Of a stretch of 64,000 bases of DNA, positions 52,800 to 62,715 are shown piece after piece. The notes beneath the pieces are model-generated. The model made no database searches. It worked only from the letters and a program-made list of their open reading frames with translations, and had not been told where the DNA came from. The stretch is from Novosphingobium sp. (GTDB taxonomy: Bacteria; Pseudomonadota; Alphaproteobacteria; Sphingomonadales; Sphingomonadaceae): positions 1 to 64,000 of the forward strand of contig JACKKV010000005.1 in the NCBI GenBank assembly GCA_024236235.1, given 5' to 3'. Numbering within the stretch: position 1 is the first letter of the stretch; every line of letters begins with the position of its first letter. The position numbers were made by a program, and so were the translations under genes.

Positions 52800-53957
52800 T
52801 TATCCCAGCTTGCGTTCGTCCAGCCCAAGTCCGCGACCGATGATTTCCAGCATGATCTCGCTGGTCCCGGCGAAGATCCGGCTGATCCGCGCATCGGTAT
52901 ACATACGGCTGATGCGATATTCGTCCATGTAGCCGGCCCCGCCGTGGAACTGGACGCACTGGTCCATCACCCGTCCTTCCAGTTCGCTGCACAGCAGCTT
53001 GGCGGAGGAAGCATCTTCCGCAGTCAGTTCGCGCGCGTTCAGCAGCAGCACGCACTGGTCGACATAGGTCTGCGCCATGTCGAGTTCGGCGCGCATCTGC
53101 GCCATCTTGAAGCGGGTGTTCTGGAACGCGCCGATCGGTTTTCCAAACGCGCGGCGTTCCTTCACATAATCCAGCGTGAGATCGAACGCGGTCTGGGCCG
53201 TACCCATGAAACCGATCGCGGCGACAATGCGTTCCTGCGCCAGCATCTGCGCCAGATATTTGAAGCCCTGCCCGGCTTCGCCCAGCAGATTGGCATCAGG
53301 CACCTTGACGTCATTGAAGAACAGTTCGGCGGTATCCTGGCTCTTCAGGCCCATCTTTTCGAGCTTGCGCCCGCGTTCGAAGCCTTCCATCCCGCGTTCC
53401 ACCAGAAACAGGCTGATGCCATGCGGACGATCCGGGTCCGTGCGCGCGGCAACCACGATCACATCGCCCAGAATCCCGTTGGAGATATAGGTCTTCGCGC
53501 CATTCAGAACCCAGTGATCGCCCTGTTTGACCGCACGGGTCTTCATGCCGGCAAGATCGCTGCCGGTCGAAGGTTCCGTCATCGCCACCGCGAGGATGGT
53601 TTCACCCGATATGACGCCGGGCATGAAGCGCGCTTTCTGCTCCGCATTGCCCAGCTTGTGAATGTATGGCGCGACCAGATCGTTGTGCAGGTTGATGTAA
53701 AAACCGATGTCGCCGTGGCGCATGTTCTCTTCGATGATGATCTGGTCGAAGCGGAAATCATCGATCCCCGCGCCGCCAAATTCCTCGTCCCCGAAAACAC
53801 ACAGCAGGCCCTGTGCACCGGCCTTGGTGAATATCTCACGATCCACCATGCCTGCTTCGCGCCAGCGGTCCCTGTGCGGTTCCACTTCGGCCTGCATGAA
53901 CTTGCGCACGCTGTCGCGGAATTGCTCGTGTTCGGGTTCGAAGATTGTACGCCGCAT
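52800..53957 (-). CDS. Acyl-CoA dehydrogenase
   Basis: This 385-residue FAD enzyme makes 2-enoyl-CoA. The first acyl-CoA dehydrogenase signature is in AMTEPSTGSDLAGMKTRA. QFHGGAGYMDEYRISRMYTDARISRIFAGTSEIM covers FAD binding and the catalytic-base region. It is the last gene of the thiolase-FadB-acyl-CoA dehydrogenase operon, 4 bases after the FadB-type gene. Long- or branched-chain substrates are both possible. Confidence 0.95.
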   Translation of the reverse strand: MRRTIFEPEHEQFRDSVRKFMQAEVEPHRDRWREAGMVDREIFTKAGAQGLLCVFGDEEFGGAGIDDFRFDQIIIEENMRHGDIGFYINLHNDLVAPYIHKLGNAEQKARFMPGVISGETILAVAMTEPSTGSDLAGMKTRAVKQGDHWVLNGAKTYISNGILGDVIVVAARTDPDRPHGISLFLVERGMEGFERGRKLEKMGLKSQDTAELFFNDVKVPDANLLGEAGQGFKYLAQMLAQERIVAAIGFMGTAQTAFDLTLDYVKERRAFGKPIGAFQNTRFKMAQMRAELDMAQTYVDQCVLLLNARELTAEDASSAKLLCSELEGRVMDQCVQFHGGAGYMDEYRISRMYTDARISRIFAGTSEIMLEIIGRGLGLDERKLG

Positions 53958-53961
53958 CGAA

Positions 53962-56130
53962 TCAGGCCTTTACCGGTTCCGGATAGAAGCCTTCGCCCCT
54001 GGCGGCGCGTTCGCGCAGCCAGGCGGAAGGGGCAAACCGCGGCCCGTAAGCCTGGGCCAGACGGTCCGCCTCGCGCACGAATTCCTCTATTCCTACAGTA
54101 TCGATATAGCTCAGCGTGCCGCCGGTCCATACCGGGAATCCCCAGCCGTAAATCGCGCCCAGATCGGCATCTTCGGCGGTTTCCAGCACACCTTCCTCCA
54201 GCGTCTGGGCGGTCTCGTTGGCCTGCGAATAGAGGAAGCGTTTCTTCAGCTCCTCCTGATCGGGTTGCACGGCTGCGGGCGGAAATTCCTTCGCCAGCCC
54301 TTCCCACAAATGCTTGCCGCCCCCGGCAGGGTAATCGTAGAAACCACCGCCAGCCTTGCGGCTGCCACGGCCAAGTTCGATCATCCGCGCGAACACCGGC
54401 ATCCCGCGTTCAATGGTATATTTGTTGACCGTCGAGGCATCGTTGGCCGCTTCCTCTACGATCTTGACGGGCAGTTCCATCGTCACCTCGTCCAGCAGCG
54501 CGAGCGGGCCAATGGGGAAGCCTGCTGCCTTGGCCGCATTTTCGATGCGCGCGGGTTCAACCCCGTCTTCCAGCATCGCCGCGCCTTCGAAGATGAACAT
54601 GCGGAACACGCGGCTGGTGTAGAAGCCGCGGCTGTCGTTGACGACGATCGGCGTCTTGCGCAACTGGCCGATGAAATCGAGCGACTTTGCCAGCGTCTCG
54701 TCAGATGTCTGCTTGCCCTTGATGACCTCAACCAGGCCCATTCGATCGACCGGCGAGAAGAAATGCAGGCCGATGAACTGTTCAGGCCGCGCCGATGCCC
54801 TGGCCAGTTCGGTAATCGGCAGGGACGAGGTGTTGGTGGCAAAAATGGCACCCGACGGCAGCACCGCCTCCGCCTTCTTCGTGGTTTCCGCCTTGATGTT
54901 CATATCTTCGAACACTGCCTCGACCACCAGATCGCAGCCTTCCAGCTTGGCGAAATCGTCCGTCGGCGTGATCAGCGCCAGCGTTGCGTCCGCCTTGTCC
55001 TGCGTCATCTGGCCCTTGGCGACCTGCTTGCCGAAGACCTTCTCGCTATAGGCCTTGCCCTTTTCGGCAGTGGCCGTGTCGCGATCGATCAGAATCACTT
55101 CCACCCCTGCCTTGGCGGAGACCAGCGCGATGCCCGCCCCCATCATGCCAGCACCCAGAACGCCGACTTTCGCAACCTGCGATTTCGGGACGTCGGCCGG
55201 ACGCCGGGCGCCTTTTTCCGCAGCCTGCTTGGAAATGAAGGTGGTGCGGATGATATTGCGGGCGACCGGATCGGTCAGCAGCTTGGCGAAATACTTGCTT
55301 TCGACGGAGAGCGCCTTGTCGAAAGGAAGTTGCAGCCCTTCGAACACGCACGACATGATCGCACCTGGAGCCGGATAGTTGTAGCCCGATTTGCCCGCGA
55401 CCTTCGCAACGCCGACCGAATAGCCCATTGACACTTCGGGCACGATCATCCCGCGCATTTCGGGCATGAAGAAGCCCTTTTCGTCCCATGCCCGCGCGGC
55501 TGAAGGGCCGGAAGCGAGCCATTCATGCGCCTTGGCGAGCAACTGGCCAGCGGGAACGACCTGATCCACGATCCCGAGTTCGAGCGCTTCAGCCGGACCG
55601 ACCGAGCGACCCGACAAAAGCAGGTCGAGCGCCTTTTTCGAACCGATCATGCGCGCAAGGCGCTGTGTGCCACCGGACCCGGGCAAGAGGCCCAGGTTGA
55701 CTTCGGGCAGGCCGACGACCGCGCGGGGATCGTCCACGATCACCCGGTGATGGCAGGCGAGCGCGAGTTCAAAGCCGCCGCCCAGGGCGAGGCCGTTCAT
55801 CGCACACACCACCGGCTTGCCCATCGTTTCCAGCGCGCGATGCATCGCGGTTGCCTTCTGGCTGAATTCATAGGCTTCGTGCGGGGTCAGCGTGCCGTAG
55901 CCTTCCACCATCAGCTTGAGATCGGCGCCGGCCATGAAGGCAGGCTTGCCCGAAGTGATGATGGCGCCGGTCACGGCGGCATCTTCGCGCAGGTCGGCGA
56001 TTGCCGCGTTCATTTCTTCCAGCCATTCGGCTGAAACGACGTTCATGCTCTCGTCGGCATTGTCGAGAGTGATGGTGGCAACGCCGTTGGCGCCCTTGTC
56101 CAGCTTGATATGTCGCATCGTCTTGCTCAT
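53962..56130 (-). CDS. Enoyl-CoA hydratase/3-hydroxyacyl-CoA dehydrogenase (FadB/FadJ type)
   Basis: This 722-residue bifunctional beta-oxidation enzyme has an N-terminal crotonase domain (about 1-190) with FMAGADLKLM and NGLALGGGFELALACHH. The NAD domain (about 315-500) has GVLGAGMMGAGIALVSA. The C-terminal domain follows, with FIGLHFFSPVDRMGLVEVI as the dehydrogenase signature including the catalytic His. It follows the thiolase gene by 5 bases. It lacks an isomerase-specific region that can be identified. Confidence 0.95.
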   Translation of the reverse strand: MSKTMRHIKLDKGANGVATITLDNADESMNVVSAEWLEEMNAAIADLREDAAVTGAIITSGKPAFMAGADLKLMVEGYGTLTPHEAYEFSQKATAMHRALETMGKPVVCAMNGLALGGGFELALACHHRVIVDDPRAVVGLPEVNLGLLPGSGGTQRLARMIGSKKALDLLLSGRSVGPAEALELGIVDQVVPAGQLLAKAHEWLASGPSAARAWDEKGFFMPEMRGMIVPEVSMGYSVGVAKVAGKSGYNYPAPGAIMSCVFEGLQLPFDKALSVESKYFAKLLTDPVARNIIRTTFISKQAAEKGARRPADVPKSQVAKVGVLGAGMMGAGIALVSAKAGVEVILIDRDTATAEKGKAYSEKVFGKQVAKGQMTQDKADATLALITPTDDFAKLEGCDLVVEAVFEDMNIKAETTKKAEAVLPSGAIFATNTSSLPITELARASARPEQFIGLHFFSPVDRMGLVEVIKGKQTSDETLAKSLDFIGQLRKTPIVVNDSRGFYTSRVFRMFIFEGAAMLEDGVEPARIENAAKAAGFPIGPLALLDEVTMELPVKIVEEAANDASTVNKYTIERGMPVFARMIELGRGSRKAGGGFYDYPAGGGKHLWEGLAKEFPPAAVQPDQEELKKRFLYSQANETAQTLEEGVLETAEDADLGAIYGWGFPVWTGGTLSYIDTVGIEEFVREADRLAQAYGPRFAPSAWLRERAARGEGFYPEPVKA

Positions 56131-56135
56131 CGAGG

Positions 56136-57341
56136 TCAGACCCGTTCAATAATGGTGGCAGTGCCGAGGCCGTTCCCGGCACACAGCAGCGTCATGGCGG
56201 TGTTGAGATCGCGGCGTTCCAGTTCATCAAGCACGGTGCCGAGAATCATCGCCCCGGTCGCGCCAAGCGGATGGCCAAGCGCGATCGCCCCGCCTGCGAC
56301 ATTGGTCTTGCCATGATCCACCTCAAGGTGATCCATGAAACGCATCACCACGCTCGCGAACGCTTCGTTCAGTTCATACAGGTCGATGTCGTCCTTCGAC
56401 ATGCCCGCGTTCTTCAGAGCCTTCCTCGCCACATCGACCGGCGCGGTGAGCATGATCGTGGGTTCCGAGCCGATCGACGCCCAGGCCCTGATCCGGGCAC
56501 GCGGCTTCAGCCCCGCAGCCTTGCCGAATTCGGCATTGCCCAACAGGACGATGCCCGAACCATCCACGATGCCGCTGGAATTGCCGCCGGTGTGAACATG
56601 GACAAGCTCGTCAATCTGGGGATAACGCTCTTTCGCGACCCGGGCAAAACCCATCTCCGCAAAGCCGGTGAAGGCGGGCTTGAGGCTACCGAGCGATTCC
56701 AGCGTCGTTTGCGGGCGGCGGTATTCGTCATGGTCGAGAATGACTTCGCCGATCACATCCTTTACCGGCACGATCGAGCGCGCGAAATGGCCCGCATCCC
56801 ATGATGCCGCGGCACGTCGCTGGCTTTCGACGGCATATGCGTCCACATCTTCGCGGCTGTAACCTTCCAGCGTGGCGATGATGTCCGCCCCGATCCCCTG
56901 CGGTGCATAATGATTATGCAGCGCAACCGCAGGGTCGGCCACCCATGCCCCGCTGTCATAGCCCATAACCACGCGGCTCATGCTTTCCACGCCGCCGCCA
57001 ATGCCGGCGCTGGCCATCCCGGTGGCGACCTGCGCGGCGACATTGTTCACCGCCTCGAGCCCGGATGCGCAGAAACGGTGCAACTGCTGACCGGCAACGC
57101 TTTCCGCATAATTGGCATTAAGCACGGCGCCACGCGCGAGAACCCCGCCCTGCTCGCCAACCGGCTGCGCGCAGCCGATCACCACATCGTCAAGCAGCGC
57201 GGTATCCAGGCTGTTCCGATCCCGGACCGCTTCAAGCAATTGCGTGACAAGCTCGATCGCCGGAATTTCGTGCAAGGAGCCATCGGGCCGCCCGCGACCG
57301 CGCGGGGTGCGGACATGATCGTAGATAAATACATCCTGCAT
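56136..57341 (-). CDS. Acetyl-CoA C-acyltransferase (thiolase)
   Basis: The 401-residue thiolase cleaves 3-ketoacyl-CoA. The acylated Cys is C91 in FCASGLEAVNN, the His is in AIALGHPLGATGA and the second Cys in LLCAGNGLGTATI. It begins the tight operon with the FadB-type enzyme and the acyl-CoA dehydrogenase. It is divergent from the second TonB receptor across 423 bases. Confidence 0.95.
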   Translation of the reverse strand: MQDVFIYDHVRTPRGRGRPDGSLHEIPAIELVTQLLEAVRDRNSLDTALLDDVVIGCAQPVGEQGGVLARGAVLNANYAESVAGQQLHRFCASGLEAVNNVAAQVATGMASAGIGGGVESMSRVVMGYDSGAWVADPAVALHNHYAPQGIGADIIATLEGYSREDVDAYAVESQRRAAASWDAGHFARSIVPVKDVIGEVILDHDEYRRPQTTLESLGSLKPAFTGFAEMGFARVAKERYPQIDELVHVHTGGNSSGIVDGSGIVLLGNAEFGKAAGLKPRARIRAWASIGSEPTIMLTAPVDVARKALKNAGMSKDDIDLYELNEAFASVVMRFMDHLEVDHGKTNVAGGAIALGHPLGATGAMILGTVLDELERRDLNTAMTLLCAGNGLGTATIIERV

Positions 57342-57764
57342 CGCTGCAATTCTCCAGAAAGTTCAAACCGGCATCGGGCCGGCAGGCTCGGATCGGCTGG
57401 CCCTTCACTCCGGGTGCCAGGCCGACACCTATCCGCTGGTAGGGATTTCCCCGGCATCCTGTCCCTTCATGTCACGTCAGTTCGTGACCAGCATGTCAGC
57501 GTGAACCGAATCCGGTAACACACCCGTCGGACAAACGATCACCTCGCGCGTTCGAAGCGTCAACCGTGATGAAACGGGACAAGCGCACTTGTGACTTTTT
57601 GGCATCACATTTCTGCAATTTTCGAACTGATTTTACCCACCCTACCGTTCGATAGGAATGCATCGACGGCAGCGAACTAGTTAGGGGGCGTGTTTCCGCT
57701 CCGGTGGAAATTGCAAACGCTTTTGGCCCTGAAATCTCATGGCCCTGAAGGAGAGGATGAGAAG
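57342..57764. other. Intergenic region between thiolase and second TonB receptor
   Basis: This 423-base gap has no gene. It holds an inverted repeat TGTGA-N10-TCACA (57590-57609) and a small hairpin CCTACCGTTCGATAGG near 57640. Any promoters for the two divergent genes must lie here, but none is convincing. Confidence 0.4.
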
Positions 57765-60266
57765 ATGAAGTCATTTCGGCTGAAGGCCGCGCTTGCGACG
57801 ACCGTGGCGGCGGCGACATTGATCCCGGCGTCTGCCTTTGCGCAGACTGCCGATGCAGGCGACAGTTCCGACACCATCGTCGTGACGGCACGCCGCACCA
57901 GTGAAAACCTGCAGGATGTGCCCGTTGCCATCACTGCGCTGAACGCTGCCGCGCTGGATCGCAGCACGGTTCAGGAACTGTCCGACGTGCGCACGATTGC
58001 CTCGGGCCTGAACTTCAACTCAGAAGGCGGCAAGAACACGATCAACGTCAGCCTGCGCGGCCTGGGCCAGCTTCCCGTCGGCCTGGCGACGCCGGGCGTT
58101 GTCACATATGTCAACAACGTCGCCATCCCCAGCATCGGTTCGAGCATCCCGACCTACGACCTCGGCAATATCCAGGTGCTCAAGGGGCCGCAGGGCACGC
58201 TGTTCGGCAAGACGACGCTGGGTGGCGCCATCCTGGTCAACACGGCGCCGGCGACCAATGAATTCGAAGGCTATCTCAAGGCCACTTATGGCCGGTGGGA
58301 TTACCGTGCCATCGAAGGCGCGATCAACCTGCCGATCGTGAATGACACGATCGCATTGCGCCTCGCTGGCCAGATCCGCCGTCAGGATCCGCGCACCAAG
58401 GCGCTTGACAACCTGCTGGCGGATTCAACCAAGTATCCGGGCTTCGCGGGCATCACCGGCGTGACCGGGGATTTCCCTGGCTTCGATGACGTACATCAGG
58501 ATTCCTTCCGCGCGACATTGAAGATTACCCCCGGAAGCGGGATCACTAACACGACGGTGTTCGAATATTTCAAGGCTGATGAACTCGCCACCGGCCTGTA
58601 TGCGTTCGGCAAAGGCCCGGGTTTCGCGATCCTCGGGTTCAGCCCGTCCTTTGTGGCCAGGCTGGCTCCTGCCGTCGGCGGGACCGCCGCGCTTAATCAG
58701 CTGCTCGCCAATGGTGTAACCGCCCAGGGCGTATCCGGAGCCAATCCGCGCGGCGCGTTTGACGGCGGCATCAACGGCGGCGTCGCCGACCGCAAGATGT
58801 ATGGCCTCGTCAACACGCTGGAGATCGAACTCAGTGACAATCTCACCTTCCGCAACATCTTTGGCTATCGCAAGTCGCGCAACGAACAGCTGATCAACAC
58901 CGCCGGTCTGCCCATCATGGACAACGGGGGCGTCAACCTCGGTCCGGTTGTGACGCAGCCCATCATTCCCTACTGGGCTTCGCAGGTTTATCGCCGTTAC
59001 TACCTCGACACGGAATCCCAGCTGTTGTGGGAATTCGACGGGATCAAGGGTATTCTCGGCGCCTATTACAGCGTCGATGGCCCGGATGGCGCATCGGGCA
59101 GCAATTTCACCCAGTTCTCGGTCACCGGCCCCAATGCCCGCACCACCGAACACGTGAAAAACCGCAACTTCTCCATCTTCGGCCAGGTCAATATCGACCT
59201 GACGGACCAGCTGACTCTGAATCTGGGCGGTCGTTATGGCTGGGACAAGCAGACATTCTGCTATCTTCCCGCCAACCGGGCCGGCCCCTTCGGCTATGGC
59301 TCGTGCAAGGATCAGGTCGCGGCTGCCAACCAGCTGCCGACCGCGAACGTCGACGCGAAGAGCGTTGGCGGCGTGAAGGACAACGCCCCGGCATGGACCA
59401 TCGGGCTTGATTACAAGGTCAATGACGAGTGGATGGTGTATATCGCCAGCCGTCGCGGCTATCGCCCCAAGCTCACGAATTACCCGGTCTATGAATCGCC
59501 GTTCGTGACCGGTGATCCAACCGCATGCGCCGGTTTCCAGTGTCCCGACCTGCGGTCGTTCCAGACGGTGAAGCGCGAAACGGTGACCGATGTCGAAATC
59601 GGCTCGAAGCTGAGCTTCAACACCGGCGGAACCCGGGGACGTTTCAACATCGCGGCCTTCTATTCGAAGTACAAGAACGCCACGCAGTTCATTTCGAACA
59701 GCAGCATTCCGCTTCTTGCCCTGGCACCGGACGCATCGCCTGCCGCATTGATCGCCAACGCAGCCGATCTGTCGATCTATGGTGTGGAAGTGGATCTCAG
59801 CGTTTCGCCGACGCCGAGCATCACCTTTGCCTTCAACGGCGCCTACACGAAGACCGAGGTCGACAAGCTGCTGCCGATCGACACGACCAAGCTTCCCGGC
59901 TTCGGTTCGTTCACGAAGGCCAGTGTCAACCGGCTGACGCCCAAGTTCTCCGGCACGTTCAGCGGCACCTGGATTCTCCCGGTCCATCCGATGGACGGCG
60001 ATCTGGTGCTGAACGGCGACCTCTACATCACGGATGACTACGGCGGCCAGCAGGGCTTCCAGCTGAAAGGCTATGAACTGGCCAATGCCCGTCTCGACTG
60101 GAAGGGCATCGGCGGAACCGGGCTCGATCTGGGCGTCTTCGTGAAGAACGTGTTCGACAAGGAATATGAATCGGGCGTGTCGATCCTCCTGCCGAACCAG
60201 CCGTTCAACTCGCTGTATCTGGGGCAACCCCGGACCTGGGGCGTGGAAGCAAAATACAGCTTCTGA
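57765..60266 (+). CDS. TonB-dependent outer-membrane receptor
   Basis: The product has 833 residues from the ATG at 57765 (GGAGAGGATGAGAAG upstream). The signal peptide ends at SAFAQ. The TonB region has DTIVVTARRTSENLQDVPVA, the plug includes INVSLRGLGQLP and VLKGPQGTLFGK, and the C-terminus ends in EAKYSF. The plug lines up with receptors of the FyuA/VciA-like sphingomonad group used for organic substrates. It is divergent from the thiolase operon and probably imports its substrate. Confidence 0.94.
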   Translation: MKSFRLKAALATTVAAATLIPASAFAQTADAGDSSDTIVVTARRTSENLQDVPVAITALNAAALDRSTVQELSDVRTIASGLNFNSEGGKNTINVSLRGLGQLPVGLATPGVVTYVNNVAIPSIGSSIPTYDLGNIQVLKGPQGTLFGKTTLGGAILVNTAPATNEFEGYLKATYGRWDYRAIEGAINLPIVNDTIALRLAGQIRRQDPRTKALDNLLADSTKYPGFAGITGVTGDFPGFDDVHQDSFRATLKITPGSGITNTTVFEYFKADELATGLYAFGKGPGFAILGFSPSFVARLAPAVGGTAALNQLLANGVTAQGVSGANPRGAFDGGINGGVADRKMYGLVNTLEIELSDNLTFRNIFGYRKSRNEQLINTAGLPIMDNGGVNLGPVVTQPIIPYWASQVYRRYYLDTESQLLWEFDGIKGILGAYYSVDGPDGASGSNFTQFSVTGPNARTTEHVKNRNFSIFGQVNIDLTDQLTLNLGGRYGWDKQTFCYLPANRAGPFGYGSCKDQVAAANQLPTANVDAKSVGGVKDNAPAWTIGLDYKVNDEWMVYIASRRGYRPKLTNYPVYESPFVTGDPTACAGFQCPDLRSFQTVKRETVTDVEIGSKLSFNTGGTRGRFNIAAFYSKYKNATQFISNSSIPLLALAPDASPAALIANAADLSIYGVEVDLSVSPTPSITFAFNGAYTKTEVDKLLPIDTTKLPGFGSFTKASVNRLTPKFSGTFSGTWILPVHPMDGDLVLNGDLYITDDYGGQQGFQLKGYELANARLDWKGIGGTGLDLGVFVKNVFDKEYESGVSILLPNQPFNSLYLGQPRTWGVEAKYSF

Positions 60267-60297
60267 TCCCGGGAGGCGCAAGCCTTCTCCAGGCAAA

Positions 60298-60330
60298 AAG
60301 AAGGCCGGGCAGAAACGCCCGGCCTTTTTC
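60298..60330 (+). terminator. Strong intrinsic terminator, probably bidirectional
   Basis: AGGCCGGGC and GCCCGGCCT form a perfect 9-bp stem with a 6-base loop and a T-run on the plus strand. An A-rich run on the other side also gives T's on the minus strand. It separates the convergent receptor and reductase genes. Confidence 0.85.
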
Positions 60331-60383
60331 TGTGCGGTCACCTGGAAGGATGAGGGACGCCGGCGGCCGCCCCTCCCATGCAA

Positions 60384-62339
60384 TCAAAGCATCATTGCCG
60401 CGCGGCGACCGTCCTTGATCGCCTCGTCCGTGCCGAAAACGCTCCAGTAAGCTTCCCTTGCATCGCCGGCGACATAGACCTCCAGCCCGCTATCCTGCAA
60501 CGCATGAAACAGGCCGTCTTGTGGCGGCTTGGAGGTGACGAGAATCGTATTGTGCACATCCTTGAGCACCGTCGTCTCGCCCGTATAGTAATTGGTCAGC
60601 GTGACATTTTCGGGGTCGATTTCCGAGATCTGGGTATCGGGAATGAAGGTGACCTTCGGCATCAGCCGCTTGCTGATAACCTTGTTGACGCCCAGTTCGG
60701 CAACCGACATCGCCATCCCGGAATCGATCGTGACGAAAAACACTTCCTTGCCCTGATCGGCGAGCAATTCGGCAATGCCGGGGCCGACCTCATAGGACGT
60801 GTTATCGTAAATGACGATCTTCTTGCCCACCCGCTCATGCTCCAGCAGGATTTCCTCCGGGGTAAAGACATGCTCGTATTCCGAGCCCGGAATCGGGGTA
60901 AGCTGGTTCTTGCTTACTCCGTCCTTCGCATAGCGTGCTCCGGTGGTCACGATCACCGCTTCGGCGCCCAGTTCCCTGATCAGTTCGGGCGTCGCCTCGC
61001 AATGCAGGCGGATGTCGACATTGAGCTTGTTCAGCTGCAACTCCATCCAGCGGATTACATCACTGCGATCTTCCAGGCCGGGCAGCATGGCCTGCATTGT
61101 TACATGCCCGCCAAGCTGGCCGGTCCTTTCCAGCAAGGTGACATCATGCCCGCGCCGTGCCGCGTCATAGGCAGCACGCATGCCCGCCGGACCGCCGCCT
61201 GCGATCACGACCCGCTTGGGCCTGTCCGTTGTTGCCGGTTCGCCCAGATATTCGCTGCCGATCTCGGGGTTGACCGTGCAGCCGACCGGATGACCGATGC
61301 ACGAGCGCAGAAAGCAGCCCTCCAGATCGCCAATACAGGCACGAATTTCGGACAGTTCACCCGCCTGCGCCTTGTTTGGCCATTCCGGATCGGCGATCAC
61401 CGAGCGGGCGACAAAGATCATGTCGACCTTGCCATCCTCGATCAGCTGGTCGGCAAAGGCGGGGTCGACAATGCGTCCGCCGCTCACCACCGGAATATCG
61501 ACGACCTTCTTCACTTCAGCCGCCGCGTAGATATGCGTGCCCTGTTCGCCCATATAGGACGACGGATAATGATAATGCGTCATTTGCGGCTTCTGCCCGC
61601 GCGCGGTGATGCGCAGCCAGTCAACCTTGCCGCTGTCCGACAGATGTTTGCAAATGGCCAGGCCTTCGCTCAGCCCGTCGCCGCCAAGCGTGCTGTCATC
61701 TGCATTGACTGCAAGACCGACCACGAAATCGGGATTGCAGCGTTCACGGATGCCATCGATGATTTCCATGATGATCCGCATCCGGTTTTCCAGGCTGCCG
61801 CCGTAATCATCAGTCCGCTTGTTATAGAGCGGCGAGGTGAAGGACTGCATGCCTGCCCCGCCACCGATCGGAAATTCAAACCCGTCGGCGCCTGCCTCTT
61901 CGGCATGTTGTGCGGCAATCACATGCGCTTCGACCAGCGCCCTGATTTCGGGCACGGTCATCGAACGCGGCTGAGTATCGGCCATCATCGTGTGCGGCGC
62001 ACTGCCGGAGGCGGCGGCCTGTGAAATCCAGATCCCCTGCATGACGATCTTGCTGCCATGCTTGTGCGCCGCGTCGACGATGTTCCTGATCGCGGGAATC
62101 TGCTCGCGGTCATAGGCCTGAATGAACCAGCCCGGCGGCATCAGCGGTTCGGGCTGGACCATGCAACTGGCAATGACCATGAAGCCGCAGCCACCCCTGG
62201 CCCGCGCCTCGAAATAGCCGGCCTGTGCCTCGGAACCGATGGGAAGGCCTGCCATGCCGTGCGGGGACATAAACACCCGGTTGCGGATTTCCAGATTGCC
62301 GATCTTGAACGGGCTGAACAGATGCTTGAAGCGCGTCAT
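60384..62339 (-). CDS. NADH:flavin oxidoreductase of the 2,4-dienoyl-CoA reductase/OYE type
   Basis: The product has 651 residues from the ATG at 62339 (MTRFKHLFSPFK). It has an N-terminal Old Yellow Enzyme barrel (FMN) followed by a FAD/NAD half (GGGPAGMRAAYDAARRG). The linker normally binds a 4Fe-4S cluster through four Cys spaced C-x2-C-x3-C-x11-C. Here they are C335, D338, C342 and C354, so the second ligand is Asp, with an extra C347. The protein may reduce unsaturated CoA esters or ring enones. It follows the DUF1330 gene by 11 bases. Confidence 0.92.
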   Translation of the reverse strand: MTRFKHLFSPFKIGNLEIRNRVFMSPHGMAGLPIGSEAQAGYFEARARGGCGFMVIASCMVQPEPLMPPGWFIQAYDREQIPAIRNIVDAAHKHGSKIVMQGIWISQAAASGSAPHTMMADTQPRSMTVPEIRALVEAHVIAAQHAEEAGADGFEFPIGGGAGMQSFTSPLYNKRTDDYGGSLENRMRIIMEIIDGIRERCNPDFVVGLAVNADDSTLGGDGLSEGLAICKHLSDSGKVDWLRITARGQKPQMTHYHYPSSYMGEQGTHIYAAAEVKKVVDIPVVSGGRIVDPAFADQLIEDGKVDMIFVARSVIADPEWPNKAQAGELSEIRACIGDLEGCFLRSCIGHPVGCTVNPEIGSEYLGEPATTDRPKRVVIAGGGPAGMRAAYDAARRGHDVTLLERTGQLGGHVTMQAMLPGLEDRSDVIRWMELQLNKLNVDIRLHCEATPELIRELGAEAVIVTTGARYAKDGVSKNQLTPIPGSEYEHVFTPEEILLEHERVGKKIVIYDNTSYEVGPGIAELLADQGKEVFFVTIDSGMAMSVAELGVNKVISKRLMPKVTFIPDTQISEIDPENVTLTNYYTGETTVLKDVHNTILVTSKPPQDGLFHALQDSGLEVYVAGDAREAYWSVFGTDEAIKDGRRAAMML

Positions 62340-62350
62340 CACACTCTCCC

Positions 62351-62635
62351 TTACGACTGGAACGTGATGACGAAATGCGTCTCGGCCGATTCCTGACGGA
62401 TCGGGATGACTTCCTGATAGCCTTCGCTGTCGTACCATTTGCGCGCGGCTGCATCATCGGCAAATTTCATTATGATGATGGAGGTGCCCGGAAAACTGCC
62501 TTCCAGAACCTCCGGCTGTTCGGCCAGCCCGACCTCGACCTCGACGCCGTCGATCAGGCGGAACCCGGCCATTGCGTAGTCCTGATAGCGTTCGAGATTG
62601 TGCTTGGTCAGCACGCCAACGATATAAGATGCCAT
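62351..62635 (-). CDS. DUF1330 protein
   Basis: This small protein of 94 residues (MASYIVGVLTKHNLERYQDYA) has the ferredoxin-like fold of the DUF1330 family. The C-terminal YQEVIPIRQESAETHFVITF is typical. It is often linked to catabolic enzymes and its function is unknown. It sits between TetR and the flavin oxidoreductase on one strand, 80 bases from the TetR stop. Confidence 0.9.
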   Translation of the reverse strand: MASYIVGVLTKHNLERYQDYAMAGFRLIDGVEVEVGLAEQPEVLEGSFPGTSIIIMKFADDAAARKWYDSEGYQEVIPIRQESAETHFVITFQS

Positions 62636-62715
62636 TTCCGTTCTCTCCGTCTTTGCCACTGCGGGCTTCGACAGACATGCTATGGATGCTGGCGCGAACT
62701 GGAAGGGCGGACTTT

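Noticed and set aside
52770..55431. Long plus-strand frames across the acyl-CoA dehydrogenase and FadB-type genes
   Set aside because: They oppose strong family matches on the minus strand and lack motifs; high GC content creates such antisense frames.
57590..57609. TGTGA-N10-TCACA as a CRP-type site
   Set aside because: CRP sites have a 6-base spacer; 10 bases shifts the half-sites off one face of the helix.
58425..62024. Long antisense frames opposite the TonB receptor and the flavin oxidoreductase
   Set aside because: Same reason; the real genes on the other strand have complete signatures and good start sites.
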